A stretch of 64,000 bases of DNA from Peptococcaceae bacterium. GTDB lineage: Bacteria > Bacillota > Peptococcia > Peptococcales > Peptococcaceae. The DNA is taken from contig JAFQEO010000036.1 in assembly GCA_017399005.1 (NCBI GenBank), positions 36,394 through 100,393 of the forward strand, in the 5' to 3' direction. The position numbers were made by a program, and so were the translations under genes. Positions within the stretch are counted from its first letter, which is position 1, and every line of letters starts with the position of its first letter. The notes under the pieces are model-generated. The model did not search any database. It was given only the letters and a program-made list of their open reading frames with translations, and was not told the DNA's origin. Below are positions 33,022 to 42,031 of the stretch, in pieces.

Positions 33022-33579
33022 ATGAAAGCAACGGGTATTGTGCGTAGAATTGATGATTTAGGAAGGGTGGTCATTCCAAAAGAGATTCGCCGCACGCTAC
33101 GTATTCGCGAAGGCGATCCACTGGAAATATTCGTAGACCACGACGGAGAGGTTATCCTCAAGAAATATTCTCCAATCGGCGAGTTGAGTGAATTCGCCCA
33201 GGAATATGCCGACTCTTTATTTGAAGCCACCGGGCACATTTCCGTCATTACCGACCGCGACCAGATTATTGCTATTGCTGGCGCATCTAAAAAAGATTAC
33301 CTTGGCAAATCAATCGGCGGGGCTGCCGAAAAAGTAATGGAAGAACGCAAGGCAATTTGTGTAAACGATATTTCTATTCACACATTTTTCCGTAGTAGTA
33401 CAGATAGCGGTATAGAAAAAAATTTCCCCGCCCAGGTGATGGCTCCCATCATCGCCGAAGGCGATCCCATCGGCACTGTAATTATTGCCGCAAAAGAAAC
33501 CGGGACAAAGATGTCAGAACTGGAATTAAAGCTCGCGGAAACCGCAGCCTCTTTTCTGGCAAAACAAATGGAACAATAA
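33022..33579 (+). CDS. spoVT: Stage V sporulation protein T
   Basis: 185 residues. An N-terminal AbrB-type swapped-hairpin DNA-binding domain (MKATGIVRRIDDLGRVVIPKEIRRTL, then IREGDPLEIFVD) is followed by a GAF-like domain (near 55-180). SpoVT is a forespore regulator under sigma-G that tunes late sporulation genes. AGAAAGGAG is well placed. It is monocistronic, between the KdpD-like gene (divergent) and rpmA (convergent). The length is a little over B. subtilis SpoVT. Confidence 0.93.
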   Translation: MKATGIVRRIDDLGRVVIPKEIRRTLRIREGDPLEIFVDHDGEVILKKYSPIGELSEFAQEYADSLFEATGHISVITDRDQIIAIAGASKKDYLGKSIGGAAEKVMEERKAICVNDISIHTFFRSSTDSGIEKNFPAQVMAPIIAEGDPIGTVIIAAKETGTKMSELELKLAETAASFLAKQMEQ

Positions 33580-33631
33580 AAAAGAAGTGTTTTCTTCCAG
33601 CCTCACGCCAGAAGAGAACACTTCTTTGTTT
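33580..33631 (+). terminator. Terminator of spoVT
   Basis: AAAGAAGTGTT (33581-33591) pairs with AACACTTCTTT (33617-33627), then TGTTT. The inner arms TTCTTC/GAAGAG also pair. Confidence 0.8.
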
Positions 33632-33659
33632 ATTGTTAATCTACAATTTTCACTGTACT

Positions 33660-33695
33660 ATAGCAAAAAAGCGAGCTGCATCAGCAGCCCGCTTA
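33660..33695 (-). terminator. Terminator of the rplU operon
   Basis: On the minus strand GCGGGCTGC, a short loop and GCAGCTCGC (with one mismatch), then a run of six T (33665-33670). It follows rpmA. Confidence 0.8.
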
Positions 33696-33702
33696 TCGGC
33701 AA

Positions 33703-33987
33703 TTATTCAGCTACAGGATATACGCTAACCTGTTTTTTGTCTTTGCCTTTTCTTTCGAATTTAACGATACCATCCACTTTAGCAAATAAAGTGTCATCGC
33801 CACCAATGCCTACATTGTTACCTGGATGAATTTTGGTACCTCTCTGTCTGTACAGGATGTTGCCTGCCAGTACAAACTGACCGTCTGCACGTTTCGCACC
33901 CAGACGTTTGGATTCGGAGTCACGACCGTTCTTTGTAGAACCTACCCCTTTTTTAGATGCAAATAACTGAAGATTTAATTTCATCAT
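33703..33987 (-). CDS. rpmA: 50S ribosomal protein L27
   Basis: 94 residues, normal L27. The N terminus [17 protein letters not shown] carries the extension removed by the Prp protease in Firmicutes, with cleavage expected between Phe and Ala of the LFA motif. ATG 33987 overlaps the prp stop (ATGA), and GGGAGGTG is before it. L27 lies at the peptidyl transferase centre. It is third in rplU-prp-rpmA. Confidence 0.97.
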   Translation of the reverse strand: MMKLNLQLFASKKGVGSTKNGRDSESKRLGAKRADGQFVLAGNILYRQRGTKIHPGNNVGIGGDDTLFAKVDGIVKFERKGKDKKQVSVYPVAE

Positions 33988-34334
33988 TTCGATGCACCTC
34001 CCTTAATTCTCAAATTCTGTATAGAAATATATTTGGGATACTCTTCTCTGAGATTCTGAAACCCTGTTTCCAGGGTTCGCAAAATAATCTGTGCAGTCTC
34101 CTGCTGTTTCGGGTTTAACCCCTCCGGCAGCCGATAAGACAGATAGCCGTCTTCCCCGCCTTTTACTGTACCTTCACTGCCCAGTTGAAGTTCCAGACTG
34201 TTCACTACAGTAATTGCAAGAAAAGATGCCGCTGCACAAACGATATCCTGCCCATGTTCGGCATAGCCGGCATGACCTGATATCTGAAATCCCTCTATGG
34301 TATTTCCCGTTTTTACAAGCTGTACTTTAATCAT
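33984..34334 (-). CDS. prp: Ribosomal-processing cysteine protease Prp
   Basis: 116 residues. The catalytic dyad is in [22 protein letters not shown]: His near 21 and Cys near 33, spaced as in Staphylococcus aureus Prp. It trims the N-terminal extension of L27, here encoded by the next gene, and is essential in the species where this was tested. It starts 4 bases after rplU and overlaps rpmA by 4 bases. Confidence 0.95.
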   Translation of the reverse strand: MIKVQLVKTGNTIEGFQISGHAGYAEHGQDIVCAAASFLAITVVNSLELQLGSEGTVKGGEDGYLSYRLPEGLNPKQQETAQIILRTLETGFQNLREEYPKYISIQNLRIKGGASK

Positions 34335-34338
34335 CAGC

Positions 34339-34650
34339 TTACGCTTCGATTTTTACTACAGTTGCTTTTGTGAAAGGCTGACGATGACCTTTTTTTCTAC
34401 GGGAGTTCTTTTTAGCTTTGTATTTGAATACAACGATTTTTGGAGCTTTACCGTTTTCTTCAACTTTCAGTTCAACTTTAGCACCAGCAACGTATGGAGC
34501 ACCTACGGTTAAGTTACCGTCTTTGTTTACCATTAATACTTTGTCGATGTTTACAGTTTCACCTGCTTCAGCGTGTAATAATTCAACTGTGATTACATCG
34601 CCTTCCTGAACTTTGTACTGTTTCCCACCTGTTTCGATAATTGCGTACAT
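34339..34650 (-). CDS. rplU: 50S ribosomal protein L21
   Basis: About 103 residues starting [18 protein letters not shown], the family's N terminus, and ending with the basic [19 protein letters not shown] motif. The ATG at 34650 has GGAGGTG upstream and is used instead of 34668. It is the first gene of the L21-Prp-L27 operon. Confidence 0.97.
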   Translation of the reverse strand: MYAIIETGGKQYKVQEGDVITVELLHAEAGETVNIDKVLMVNKDGNLTVGAPYVAGAKVELKVEENGKAPKIVVFKYKAKKNSRRKKGHRQPFTKATVVKIEA

Positions 34651-34659
34651 TCTCTGCAC

Positions 34660-34765
34660 CTCCTTCAAAATACTCGCCTGAACTTAGGTAACGCGCCAAT
34701 CTCCGACTGTGCGTTTTCAAACCCAGCCCGCGCGGTTTCAGCGACATGCGCTTACAGAGTAGTAT
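34660..34765 (-). ncRNA. Candidate L21 leader (ribosomal protein autoregulatory element)
   Basis: The bases before rplU on the minus strand are GC-rich compared with the surroundings and show a GTAAGCGC ... GCGCGTTAC long-range pairing (about 34750-34757 with 34686-34694). An element of this kind precedes rplU in many Firmicutes (Rfam L21_leader). I could not align it to the model, so the call rests on position and pairing. Confidence 0.4.
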
Positions 34766-34843
34766 TATACGCCTTTCCATTCACAAAGTCAACGATTTCT
34801 TCACGAAAATACAACAAAAAACCGGTTTATGTCCGCCTCTAAG

Positions 34844-34966
34844 GAATTCAAATTTTTCAGCTGGCAAGGCAGCTTTGGATTTTTTGAGCGACGCATACTA
34901 AAGGTACACAAGGCAAGAAAAAGCCAAAACAACACTGCCGGATGGAAAAATTTCAATCTCTCTGAA
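34844..34966. repeat. Dispersed palindromic repeat, copy 1
   Basis: An imperfect palindrome of about 120 bp. The outer arms are GAATTCAAATTTTTC (left) and GAAAAATTTCAATCTC (right), then GGCAAGGCAG / CTGCCGG, then TTTGGATTTTTT / AGAAAAAGCCAAA, and a centre GACGCATACTAAAGGTAC. The core matches the repeat at 48012-48122. It lies between the rplU leader and a tRNA-Gln terminator and has no coding potential. Confidence 0.65.
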
Positions 34967-34970
34967 AAAC

Positions 34971-35095
<125 letters not shown>

Positions 35096-35194
35096 TCACA
35101 AGACATATTATAGCATCTTTGATTTTGGATTGCAACCCTTTTTAGAAAAAATGTGCAAAAAGTTTAGATGTTTTTTTGGCAGAACAAACTTTGC

Positions 35195-36106
35195 TTATTT
35201 TAAAGCGTCTGTCAGCTGAGGCACAATCTGTTTTTTACGGGACATTACACCTTTCAGATAGGTTCTGTCTTCCGCATCAGATTTGAATGCGGCTTTTACA
35301 GCTGCATCAGCGCCTTCCCCGCAGTAGATTAAATCAGTAGATTCATCCATAATATCTGTCAGCATAAAGAACAGCATATCTGCACCATGTTCCGCAAAGC
35401 TTTCTTCCATATATGCCTGCATACGTGGTTTTAATTCCTGCAGTTCCTCCCCGCTCATGGAGCTTACCTGGCCAACACCGAAAGTGGTATTACCGGAGTT
35501 GAATTTTTTGAAATCCAGATACAGAATTTCTTTTTCTGTTTTGCTGCCCAGTTCGCTGCCAGCTACAAACATTTCTTTCGCATAAGCTTCCACATCTTCA
35601 ATACCTGCAATAGCAGCCAGTTCCAGAGCTGTCGCTTTGTCTGTTTCTGTGCAGGTTGGAGAACGGAATGCCAGCGTATCAGATAAAATTGCAGAACACA
35701 GCAGCCCTGCCACTTTTGCATCCGGTGTTTTCCCATTCTGTTTGTAGAACATGGTCACAATTGTTGCGGTACAGCCAACCGGAACATTGCAGAACAGAAT
35801 TGGTTCGGAAGTTTTCAGCCCGCCGATTTTGTGATGATCCAGAATTTCCAGAATTTTTGCTTCTTCAATGCCGTCTGCGCTCTGTGCAGCTTCGTTATGG
35901 TCCACCAGAATAATTTCCTGACCAGCCATATCGCCCAGCAGTTCAGGGGCCGCCATACCAAAATGGTCTAATACAAACTGAGTCTCTGGATTTACATTGC
36001 CTAGACGACCAGCAGCATAGCCTTCTCCTTTCAAAGCGGCATAGCCGATTGCAGAGCAGATAGAGTCTGTGTCTGGATTTTTATGACCTGTAATATAAAT
36101 TGTCAT
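35195..36106 (-). CDS. ppaC: Manganese-dependent inorganic pyrophosphatase (family II)
   Basis: 303 residues. The DHH phosphoesterase domain shows TGHKNPDTDSICSAIGYA (metal site), EIILVDHNEA and ILDHHKIGG. The C-terminal DHHA2 domain ends LKGVMSRKKQIVPQLTDAL, with the SRKKQ substrate motif. It hydrolyses pyrophosphate in the cytosol using Mn2+. It lies between the two tRNA-Gln genes; no clear terminator follows before tRNA-Gln copy 1, so read-through is possible. Confidence 0.96.
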   Translation of the reverse strand: MTIYITGHKNPDTDSICSAIGYAALKGEGYAAGRLGNVNPETQFVLDHFGMAAPELLGDMAGQEIILVDHNEAAQSADGIEEAKILEILDHHKIGGLKTSEPILFCNVPVGCTATIVTMFYKQNGKTPDAKVAGLLCSAILSDTLAFRSPTCTETDKATALELAAIAGIEDVEAYAKEMFVAGSELGSKTEKEILYLDFKKFNSGNTTFGVGQVSSMSGEELQELKPRMQAYMEESFAEHGADMLFFMLTDIMDESTDLIYCGEGADAAVKAAFKSDAEDRTYLKGVMSRKKQIVPQLTDALK

Positions 36107-36219
36107 GAGTTTCCACCATCCATTTTTAATTAATTTAATATAAGAAAAATCGAAAAATCAATATCCTCAAATATTTTACACTGTTGTGTAAGGCATGACA
36201 AGAGTTTTTTAACGAAGGA

Positions 36220-36378
36220 GCAGAACCGATAACAATGCGAGCAGCGAATTCGAAAACCAGATGGACATTAACGCAGGATGTTCTGCTGTGCCGGATTTGC
36301 AGAATCCGGCAAAAGCGAACAGACAAGGAAAATGTCCAGATATTTGAGGAAAGCTGCAGAGTATGTTATCAATTCTGC
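36220..36378. repeat. Foldback element (large imperfect palindrome)
   Basis: A 159-bp imperfect palindrome. Outer arms are GCAGAACCGATAACA (36220-36234) / TGTTATCAATTCTGC (36364-36378). The middle arms are AGATGGACATT / AATGTCCAGA, then TGTTC / GAACA, and the tip is a perfect hairpin, TGCCGGATT / AATCCGGCA. It has no coding potential. It lies between the tRNA-Gln terminator and ppaC, and could be a MITE-like insertion or a transcribed structure in the ppaC leader. The other bases from 36107 to 36219 show no gene. Confidence 0.6.
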
Positions 36379-36382
36379 GACA

Positions 36383-36511
<129 letters not shown>

Positions 36512-36568
36512 TCACAAAACTTATTATATCATGTTTTTTTTGTTTTTCAAGTCTTTTTTCATATTTTT

Positions 36569-37972
36569 TTACTGCTGCTGATAATCATAATAATATGGCA
36601 TAACCAGTACCACTTTTGTTCCTTTACCCTGGGTACTGTCAATCAGCATTTTGCCGCCATGCAGTTCCATAATCTCACTGGCAATGGATAAGCCGAGGCC
36701 TGTTCCGCTTTTATTACTGCTGCCTTTATAGAATTTTTCTTTTACTCGTTTTAAATCCTCCGGCGAAATCCCGCTGCCGTTATCCTCGATAATCATGACA
36801 ATCTGGTCATCCAGCACCTGGCTGCTAATTTTTATTTCTGCTCTCGGCCGGCCAACTGTAAACTTCATAGCATTGTCTACAATGTTTATAAACACCTGTT
36901 TGAGACGATTATAATCAGCAAATACCCAGCCTTCATTATTGTCTGTCAGCACCGTCATTTTTACCCGTTCCTGATGGCAGCGTACGGCAAACTGATTGTG
37001 AATATCTTCCAGCAGATGACTGATGGAGAATTCTTCTTTTTTTAGTTCAATACGATGCGCCTGCAGGCGTGAGAAATCCAGAAGATCATTCACCAGAATA
37101 ATCAGACGATCCGTTTCCTTTCCAATGATGCCAAGACCTTCTTCAATAATTTCCGGATCATCATTCATATCCTGCATGGTTTCCGCCCATCCTTTAATGG
37201 ATGTCAGCGGTGTACGCAGCTCATGAGAAATCGAAGAAATAAACTCACTCTTGGCCTGGTCAGCTCTGGTAATTTCTTTTGTCATGATATTCACGGCATC
37301 TACCAGCTGCCCGATTTCATCATTATGATATTTAATAGCCGTCACCTTATAGTTCCCCTGGGCAACTTCCTCTGTTACACGCACCAGCTCCTGAATCGGC
37401 ACCAGAATGCGTTTTGACATAGCACGCGCAAAAATATAGGCGACACAAACTACCGCAAGTCCGAACAGCAGTGAAACAATCACATAGCGGAAAATAACCT
37501 GATACACCGGCTCCAGACTGGATACATACCGCAAAACACCAACAACATTGCTGTCATCATAAATTGGAGCCGATACCGCAATAATCATCTCGTTCAGTTC
37601 ACTACGGCCTGTCCAGGAATCAATACGACCACCCAGAGCCTGAATAAAATCTCCAGTTGTTACAATTTCTTCAGAAGACGACCCGGAGCTATCAATAATT
37701 ACCCGTCCGTTTAAATCCAGCACTTCAACCAGTGCGTTTTCTTCCATGTCCAGATTTTCAAAAATGTAATTGGATTTTGTATAAATATCGCCTTTACTTG
37801 CAGAACGATTATAGAAGTTTGCTGCGGTTTCCACGTCTGTCATCAGAATACGTTCCACACCGCCCAGATAATACTGACTGATAACCACCATAAACATACT
37901 TTCCAGCAGCAGAACAGCAATCAATGCCACAAGTACATAATTGCTGACTAGCTGTTTGCGAATACTCTGCAC
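36569..37972 (-). CDS. Sensor histidine kinase (PhoR/ResE type)
   Basis: 467 residues. TM1 (near 10-30), an extracytoplasmic sensor domain of about 130 residues, TM2 (near 165-185), a HAMP linker, HisKA with FISSISHELRTPLTSIKGW (His near 250) and HATPase (FINIVDNAMKF, IEDNGSGI, GTGLGLSIASEIMELHGG). There is no PAS domain after HAMP. The start is GTG at 37972, directly after the response regulator stop. It forms an operon, lipoprotein-regulator-kinase. The signal is unknown; the lipoprotein upstream may take part in sensing. Confidence 0.93.
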   Translation of the reverse strand: MQSIRKQLVSNYVLVALIAVLLLESMFMVVISQYYLGGVERILMTDVETAANFYNRSASKGDIYTKSNYIFENLDMEENALVEVLDLNGRVIIDSSGSSSEEIVTTGDFIQALGGRIDSWTGRSELNEMIIAVSAPIYDDSNVVGVLRYVSSLEPVYQVIFRYVIVSLLFGLAVVCVAYIFARAMSKRILVPIQELVRVTEEVAQGNYKVTAIKYHNDEIGQLVDAVNIMTKEITRADQAKSEFISSISHELRTPLTSIKGWAETMQDMNDDPEIIEEGLGIIGKETDRLIILVNDLLDFSRLQAHRIELKKEEFSISHLLEDIHNQFAVRCHQERVKMTVLTDNNEGWVFADYNRLKQVFINIVDNAMKFTVGRPRAEIKISSQVLDDQIVMIIEDNGSGISPEDLKRVKEKFYKGSSNKSGTGLGLSIASEIMELHGGKMLIDSTQGKGTKVVLVMPYYYDYQQQ

Positions 37973-37974
37973 TG

Positions 37975-38676
37975 TTATTCATCGCCTCCCGACCAGCGAT
38001 AACCGTAACCCCATACTTTTTCAATATATTTTGGATTGGACGGATCATCCTCGATTTTCTGACGAATCCGTCGAATATTTACATCCACAATTTTGAAGTC
38101 ACCAACATAGTTATATCCCCATACATTATTCAGAATCTCATCACGATGCACCGCTTTGTTGGCATTTTCCATAAAATATTTCACCAGTGTAAATTCGATT
38201 GGAGTCAGTTCAATTTCCTGACCATCTTTTAACAGTTTACGTTCATCAGGCAGAATCACAAATTTTCCGGAAACAATCTGGTTGCCTTCCTCAACCTCTG
38301 GCTTTTTGTCCACGATATTCAGACGCCGCACCAGCGCATTGATACGAGCCAGCAGTTCTTTCGGACTAAACGGCTTCACAATGTAGTCATCGGCACCAAG
38401 TTCCAACCCTTCAATTTTATTTTCCTCCTGCCCTTTCGCTGTCAGCATAATAATACCAAGCGATGGATACTGTTCCCGCGCCCGTTTACAAACTTCAAAC
38501 CCGCTGATACCCGGCAGCATTACATCCATTAGTGCCAGATCCACGGAATTATCCAGTTTTTCCAGCGCTTCTTCGCCACTCCCTGCTTCCACTACCTGAA
38601 AGCCATTTTTTTTAAGGTTCACTACAATAAAACTACGAATGGAAGACTCATCTTCCAGCACCAGTATTTTTGTCAC
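37975..38676 (-). CDS. OmpR/PhoB-family response regulator
   Basis: 233 residues. Receiver domain: acidic pair near 8-9 (VLEDESSI), phospho-acceptor in LALMDVMLPGISG (near 53), Lys in YIVKPFSP (near 103). Winged helix: LTPIEFTLVKYFM to IEKVWGYGYRW. The start is GTG within a GTGA overlap with the lipoprotein stop (38673-38676), with GGAGGAG upstream. It pairs with the next kinase gene. Confidence 0.94.
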   Translation of the reverse strand: MTKILVLEDESSIRSFIVVNLKKNGFQVVEAGSGEEALEKLDNSVDLALMDVMLPGISGFEVCKRAREQYPSLGIIMLTAKGQEENKIEGLELGADDYIVKPFSPKELLARINALVRRLNIVDKKPEVEEGNQIVSGKFVILPDERKLLKDGQEIELTPIEFTLVKYFMENANKAVHRDEILNNVWGYNYVGDFKIVDVNIRRIRQKIEDDPSNPKYIEKVWGYGYRWSGGDE

Positions 38677-40004
38677 TTGCGTTCTCCTCCTTCAATTTGC
38701 AGGCAGGAAATCAATCGACTGGCATCTACCCGAAAACCATTGAATTCCCCTTTTCGAATTTCTGCAACATATATTTTATTTTTTGTCGGATTATTTCCCA
38801 GTACAACCATATTTCCCGTCTGCTCCATATTATCCCACACAATCTGGTCAATCGCAGCAATTGAAAATACGGTTTCAAATTCCATATTATCGTTTTCCGC
38901 GTAGAAATCCGCCCATACAATGGTATCCTGGCTGCGGAAATCATAATAAAGCGAATCCATCCACTCCAGTGGTACAGAAAACCGATAGCCGTCACTGCTG
39001 CTTTCCAGAATGGCATCCACAGCCTGCAGGCCTTCCATACCATCCCACTGCAGCCACACCTGAATAAATTCTTCATAACCTTTTGTTGAATCATTGATTT
39101 CCGGTGACCATAATGAAATAATTTCTACAACGCCATCATTATTTTCATCGCGGAACATCTGAATGCGACTCATTTCTTCATAATCATACGGCAATGGATG
39201 TTCCATAACCACCGCAAATCCGTCCTGCGTTTCTTTCAGAAGCAGAATATTTACAAAATGATTGTGCCGCATGGCCAGATAAACGCCTTCTGTATTTTCT
39301 CCAACCTGTTCAAACCGCATTTCACTGCAGTATCCGGTAAATGTTTCATTATATACCGGAGCCAGTGTCCCGTAATTATAATCATATACAGTAATATTGC
39401 TGCTTCCTTCCAGCACAGAAGTATCCATACGGGCAGTTACAATTACATTACCGTTCTGTTCATTATGCGCCAGCGCAATCTGGTCATAAACCACATGCTC
39501 TCCATCTGCGATATCCACCAGTTCCTGTTCTGTCATCTGGTAGAGATACAGTTCTTTCTGAGCGCCATATCCAGTGCTGACACCCAGAAGAATTTCTGTG
39601 CTGCCGTCCTCATCCAGATCCTGCACAGAAAAATAATCAATATCCGTCCCGTATGCTACTGCTTTATGTTTCAAAAACCATTGGTTTTCGCTCTGTTTCA
39701 GAATCAGAAAACCCAGCATAAAATTACTTTCTTTATTCGTATAAAAGGCAACAATTTCTTCTTCCCCATCCCCATCCAGATCCAGATGCTGATAAGCATT
39801 GGCACTGTTTAGAGCTTCCGGCATAATCAGACTCTCCTCACGGCCCAGAAAAGAAGTCACCAGCTGCTTCTGCTGCAACTTTTCCTGATTAGATTTTGGC
39901 GGGGTAATCAGACTTTCTGGCGAAGCAAGTTCCAGATTACAGCCGCAAAAAATCAGCATTACTGACAGGCAGCTCAACAGATAAACTATTTTTCGTAATT
40001 TCAT
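38673..40004 (-). CDS. Lipoprotein with DxDxDG-type repeats (FG-GAP/VCBS-like)
   Basis: About 443 residues. MKLRKIVYLLSCLSVMLIFCGC is an N-terminal signal with a lipobox-like end, so a membrane-anchored lipoprotein is likely. Three segments of the form DLDGDGEEEIV (near 70), DLDEDGSTEIL (near 120) and DENNDGVVEII (near 290) resemble calcium-binding loops of FG-GAP/VCBS beta-propeller repeats. Its stop overlaps the regulator's GTG by 4 bases, so it belongs to the two-component operon. ATG 40004 is chosen, since GGAG is 7 bases before it. Function unknown; perhaps an envelope sensor accessory. Confidence 0.8.
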   Translation of the reverse strand: MKLRKIVYLLSCLSVMLIFCGCNLELASPESLITPPKSNQEKLQQKQLVTSFLGREESLIMPEALNSANAYQHLDLDGDGEEEIVAFYTNKESNFMLGFLILKQSENQWFLKHKAVAYGTDIDYFSVQDLDEDGSTEILLGVSTGYGAQKELYLYQMTEQELVDIADGEHVVYDQIALAHNEQNGNVIVTARMDTSVLEGSSNITVYDYNYGTLAPVYNETFTGYCSEMRFEQVGENTEGVYLAMRHNHFVNILLLKETQDGFAVVMEHPLPYDYEEMSRIQMFRDENNDGVVEIISLWSPEINDSTKGYEEFIQVWLQWDGMEGLQAVDAILESSSDGYRFSVPLEWMDSLYYDFRSQDTIVWADFYAENDNMEFETVFSIAAIDQIVWDNMEQTGNMVVLGNNPTKNKIYVAEIRKGEFNGFRVDASRLISCLQIEGGERK

Positions 40005-40065
40005 AGACATTCTCCTTTACAGCCAAAGGCTGTAACTGTTTTTCTGTTGCTATTATAGCATAGAG

Positions 40066-40101
40066 CGAAAAAAAGAACTACCTCAAAAATGAAGTAGTTC
40101 T
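40066..40101 (-). terminator. Terminator of clpX
   Basis: AGAACTAC (40074-40081) pairs with GTAGTTCT (40094-40101), then a run of T on the minus strand (40067-40073). Confidence 0.85.
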
Positions 40102-40134
40102 CTGTCTTCTTTTACATTGTTGTAATCGCGCAGC

Positions 40135-41388
40135 TTAATTTGCCGCCGCTTTTTTTGTTTTATGCAGAATAACCTCCGGTGCTTTTCCTTCCGTAATGCA
40201 TTCCGCATGAATTACAACTTTCGCAATCTGTGGATTGGATGGCACTTCGTACATGATATCGTTCATTGTTTTTTCTACAATCGAACGCAAACCACGAGCA
40301 CCAGTGTTGCGTTTTAATGCTGCATCCGCAATGGCCACCAGCGAATCATCGGTAAACTCCAGCTCCACATGGTCCATTTTCATCAGACGCTGATACTGTT
40401 TGATTAATGCATTTTTCGGTTCGGTCAGAATCCGAATCAGTGCGTCTTTGTCCAGTGCTTCCAGTGTTACAATTACCGGCACACGACCGATAAACTCTGG
40501 AATCAGACCAAACCGCAGCAAGTCTTCCGGAATCAGCTCTTTCAGCAGATTGTTCTGTTTTTTCTCTTCTTTTGTTTTTACTTCCGCATTGAAACCCAGA
40601 CCTTTTTTCCCGATTCGGTTTTCAATAATCTTTTCCAGCCCGTCAAATGCACCGCCCAGAATAAATAAAATATTACTGGTATCCAGCTGGATAAATTCCT
40701 GATGCGGATGTTTACGGCCACCCTGTGGTGGTACGTTTGCAACAGTGCCTTCTACGATTTTCAGCAGAGCCTGCTGTACCCCTTCACCAGAAACATCGCG
40801 GGTGATGGATGGGTTGTCACTTTTACGGGCAATCTTATCGATTTCATCGATATAGATAATCCCCTTCTGTGCCATTTCCATATCATAATCTGCCGCCTGA
40901 ATAATTTTCAGCAGAATATTCTCCACATCTTCCCCTACATAACCGGCTTCGGTTAACGAAGTAGCATCGGCAATTGCAAATGGAACTTTCAGAATTCTGG
41001 CCAGGGTCTGCGCCAACAGGGTTTTCCCGCTGCCAGTCGGCCCAATCAGGCAGATATTCGATTTCTGTAATTCCACATCGTCGTTTCCAACGGTGCTGTT
41101 AATACGTTTATAATGGTTATATACCGATACAGCCAGTGTTTTTTTGGCTTCATCCTGCCCGATTACATACGTATCCAGAATTTCTTTAATCTCTGCCGGT
41201 TTCAGAATTTCCGAAATATCAATATCCGGTTCTACTCCCAGTTCTTCCAGTACAATTTCATGACACAGGTTAATACATTCGTCACAGATATACACATTTG
41301 GCCCTGCAACGATTTTCTTTACCTGATCCTGCGTTTTGCCGCAAAAGGAACAACGGATTAATTCTTTTTCTTCCTCAAAGTTAGGCAT
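40135..41388 (-). CDS. clpX: ATP-dependent Clp protease ATP-binding subunit ClpX
   Basis: 417 residues. The N-terminal zinc-binding domain has CSFCGK (near 13-18) and CDECINLC (near 35-42). AAA+ motifs are [15 protein letters not shown] (Walker A, near 115) and [11 protein letters not shown] (Walker B, near 178). The IGF-type ClpP-docking loop appears as IGKKGLGFN. ClpX unfolds tagged proteins for ClpP. It follows clpP by 20 bases. Confidence 0.98.
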   Translation of the reverse strand: MPNFEEEKELIRCSFCGKTQDQVKKIVAGPNVYICDECINLCHEIVLEELGVEPDIDISEILKPAEIKEILDTYVIGQDEAKKTLAVSVYNHYKRINSTVGNDDVELQKSNICLIGPTGSGKTLLAQTLARILKVPFAIADATSLTEAGYVGEDVENILLKIIQAADYDMEMAQKGIIYIDEIDKIARKSDNPSITRDVSGEGVQQALLKIVEGTVANVPPQGGRKHPHQEFIQLDTSNILFILGGAFDGLEKIIENRIGKKGLGFNAEVKTKEEKKQNNLLKELIPEDLLRFGLIPEFIGRVPVIVTLEALDKDALIRILTEPKNALIKQYQRLMKMDHVELEFTDDSLVAIADAALKRNTGARGLRSIVEKTMNDIMYEVPSNPQIAKVVIHAECITEGKAPEVILHKTKKAAAN

Positions 41389-41407
41389 ATACTCACCTCA
41401 TAAAAAC

Positions 41408-41992
41408 TTAATGCTTGCTCATAACCTCGTCAACCAGTCCATATGCCTTTGCCTGTTCGGCTGTCATGAAATTATCTCGTTCGGTATCCTGACGAATCTG
41501 TTCCAGGCTCTGGCCTGTACGTTCCGCAAGGATTTTGTTCAGGTTTTCTCTGGTTCTTAAGATATGTTCAGCGTGAATCGCGATATCTGTAGCCTGCCCA
41601 CTGGCACCGCCCATTGGCTGGTGAATCATAATTTCACTGTTCGGCAGTGCAAAGCGCTTGCCTTTCGCACCTGCTGCCAGCAGAAAAGCACCCATGCTGG
41701 CTGCCATGCCCAGACACACAGTGGAGACATCAGGCTTGATAAAGTTCATGGTATCATAAATTGCCAGACCGGCACTTACGGAACCGCCAGGACTATTAAT
41801 ATAGAGGAAAATATCCTTGTCCGGGTCATCAGCTTCCAGGAACAGCAGCTGTGCAATAATTGCATTTGCTGTTGCATTGTTAACCTCATCCCCTAAAAGA
41901 ATAATTCTGTCTTTTAATAATCTGGAATAAATATCGTAAGACCGTTCACCGCGATTGGTTTGTTCAACAACCATTGGAACTAAATAGCTCAT
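41408..41992 (-). CDS. clpP: ATP-dependent Clp protease proteolytic subunit
   Basis: 194 residues, typical length. The triad is the Ser of [14 protein letters not shown] (near 97), the His of [15 protein letters not shown] (near 122) and an Asp near 171. It makes the double-heptamer peptidase used by ClpX. It lies between tig and clpX in the common Firmicutes order. Confidence 0.98.
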   Translation of the reverse strand: MSYLVPMVVEQTNRGERSYDIYSRLLKDRIILLGDEVNNATANAIIAQLLFLEADDPDKDIFLYINSPGGSVSAGLAIYDTMNFIKPDVSTVCLGMAASMGAFLLAAGAKGKRFALPNSEIMIHQPMGGASGQATDIAIHAEHILRTRENLNKILAERTGQSLEQIRQDTERDNFMTAEQAKAYGLVDEVMSKH

Positions 41993-42031
41993 CCTGATTA
42001 TCCTCCTTTACAAGTAATATTCACTTATATC

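Noticed and set aside
34583..34780. A 65-codon frame before rplU
   Set aside because: It overlaps the rplU start and the GC-rich leader; the product is Arg/Leu-rich without family similarity. A regulatory leader is more likely.
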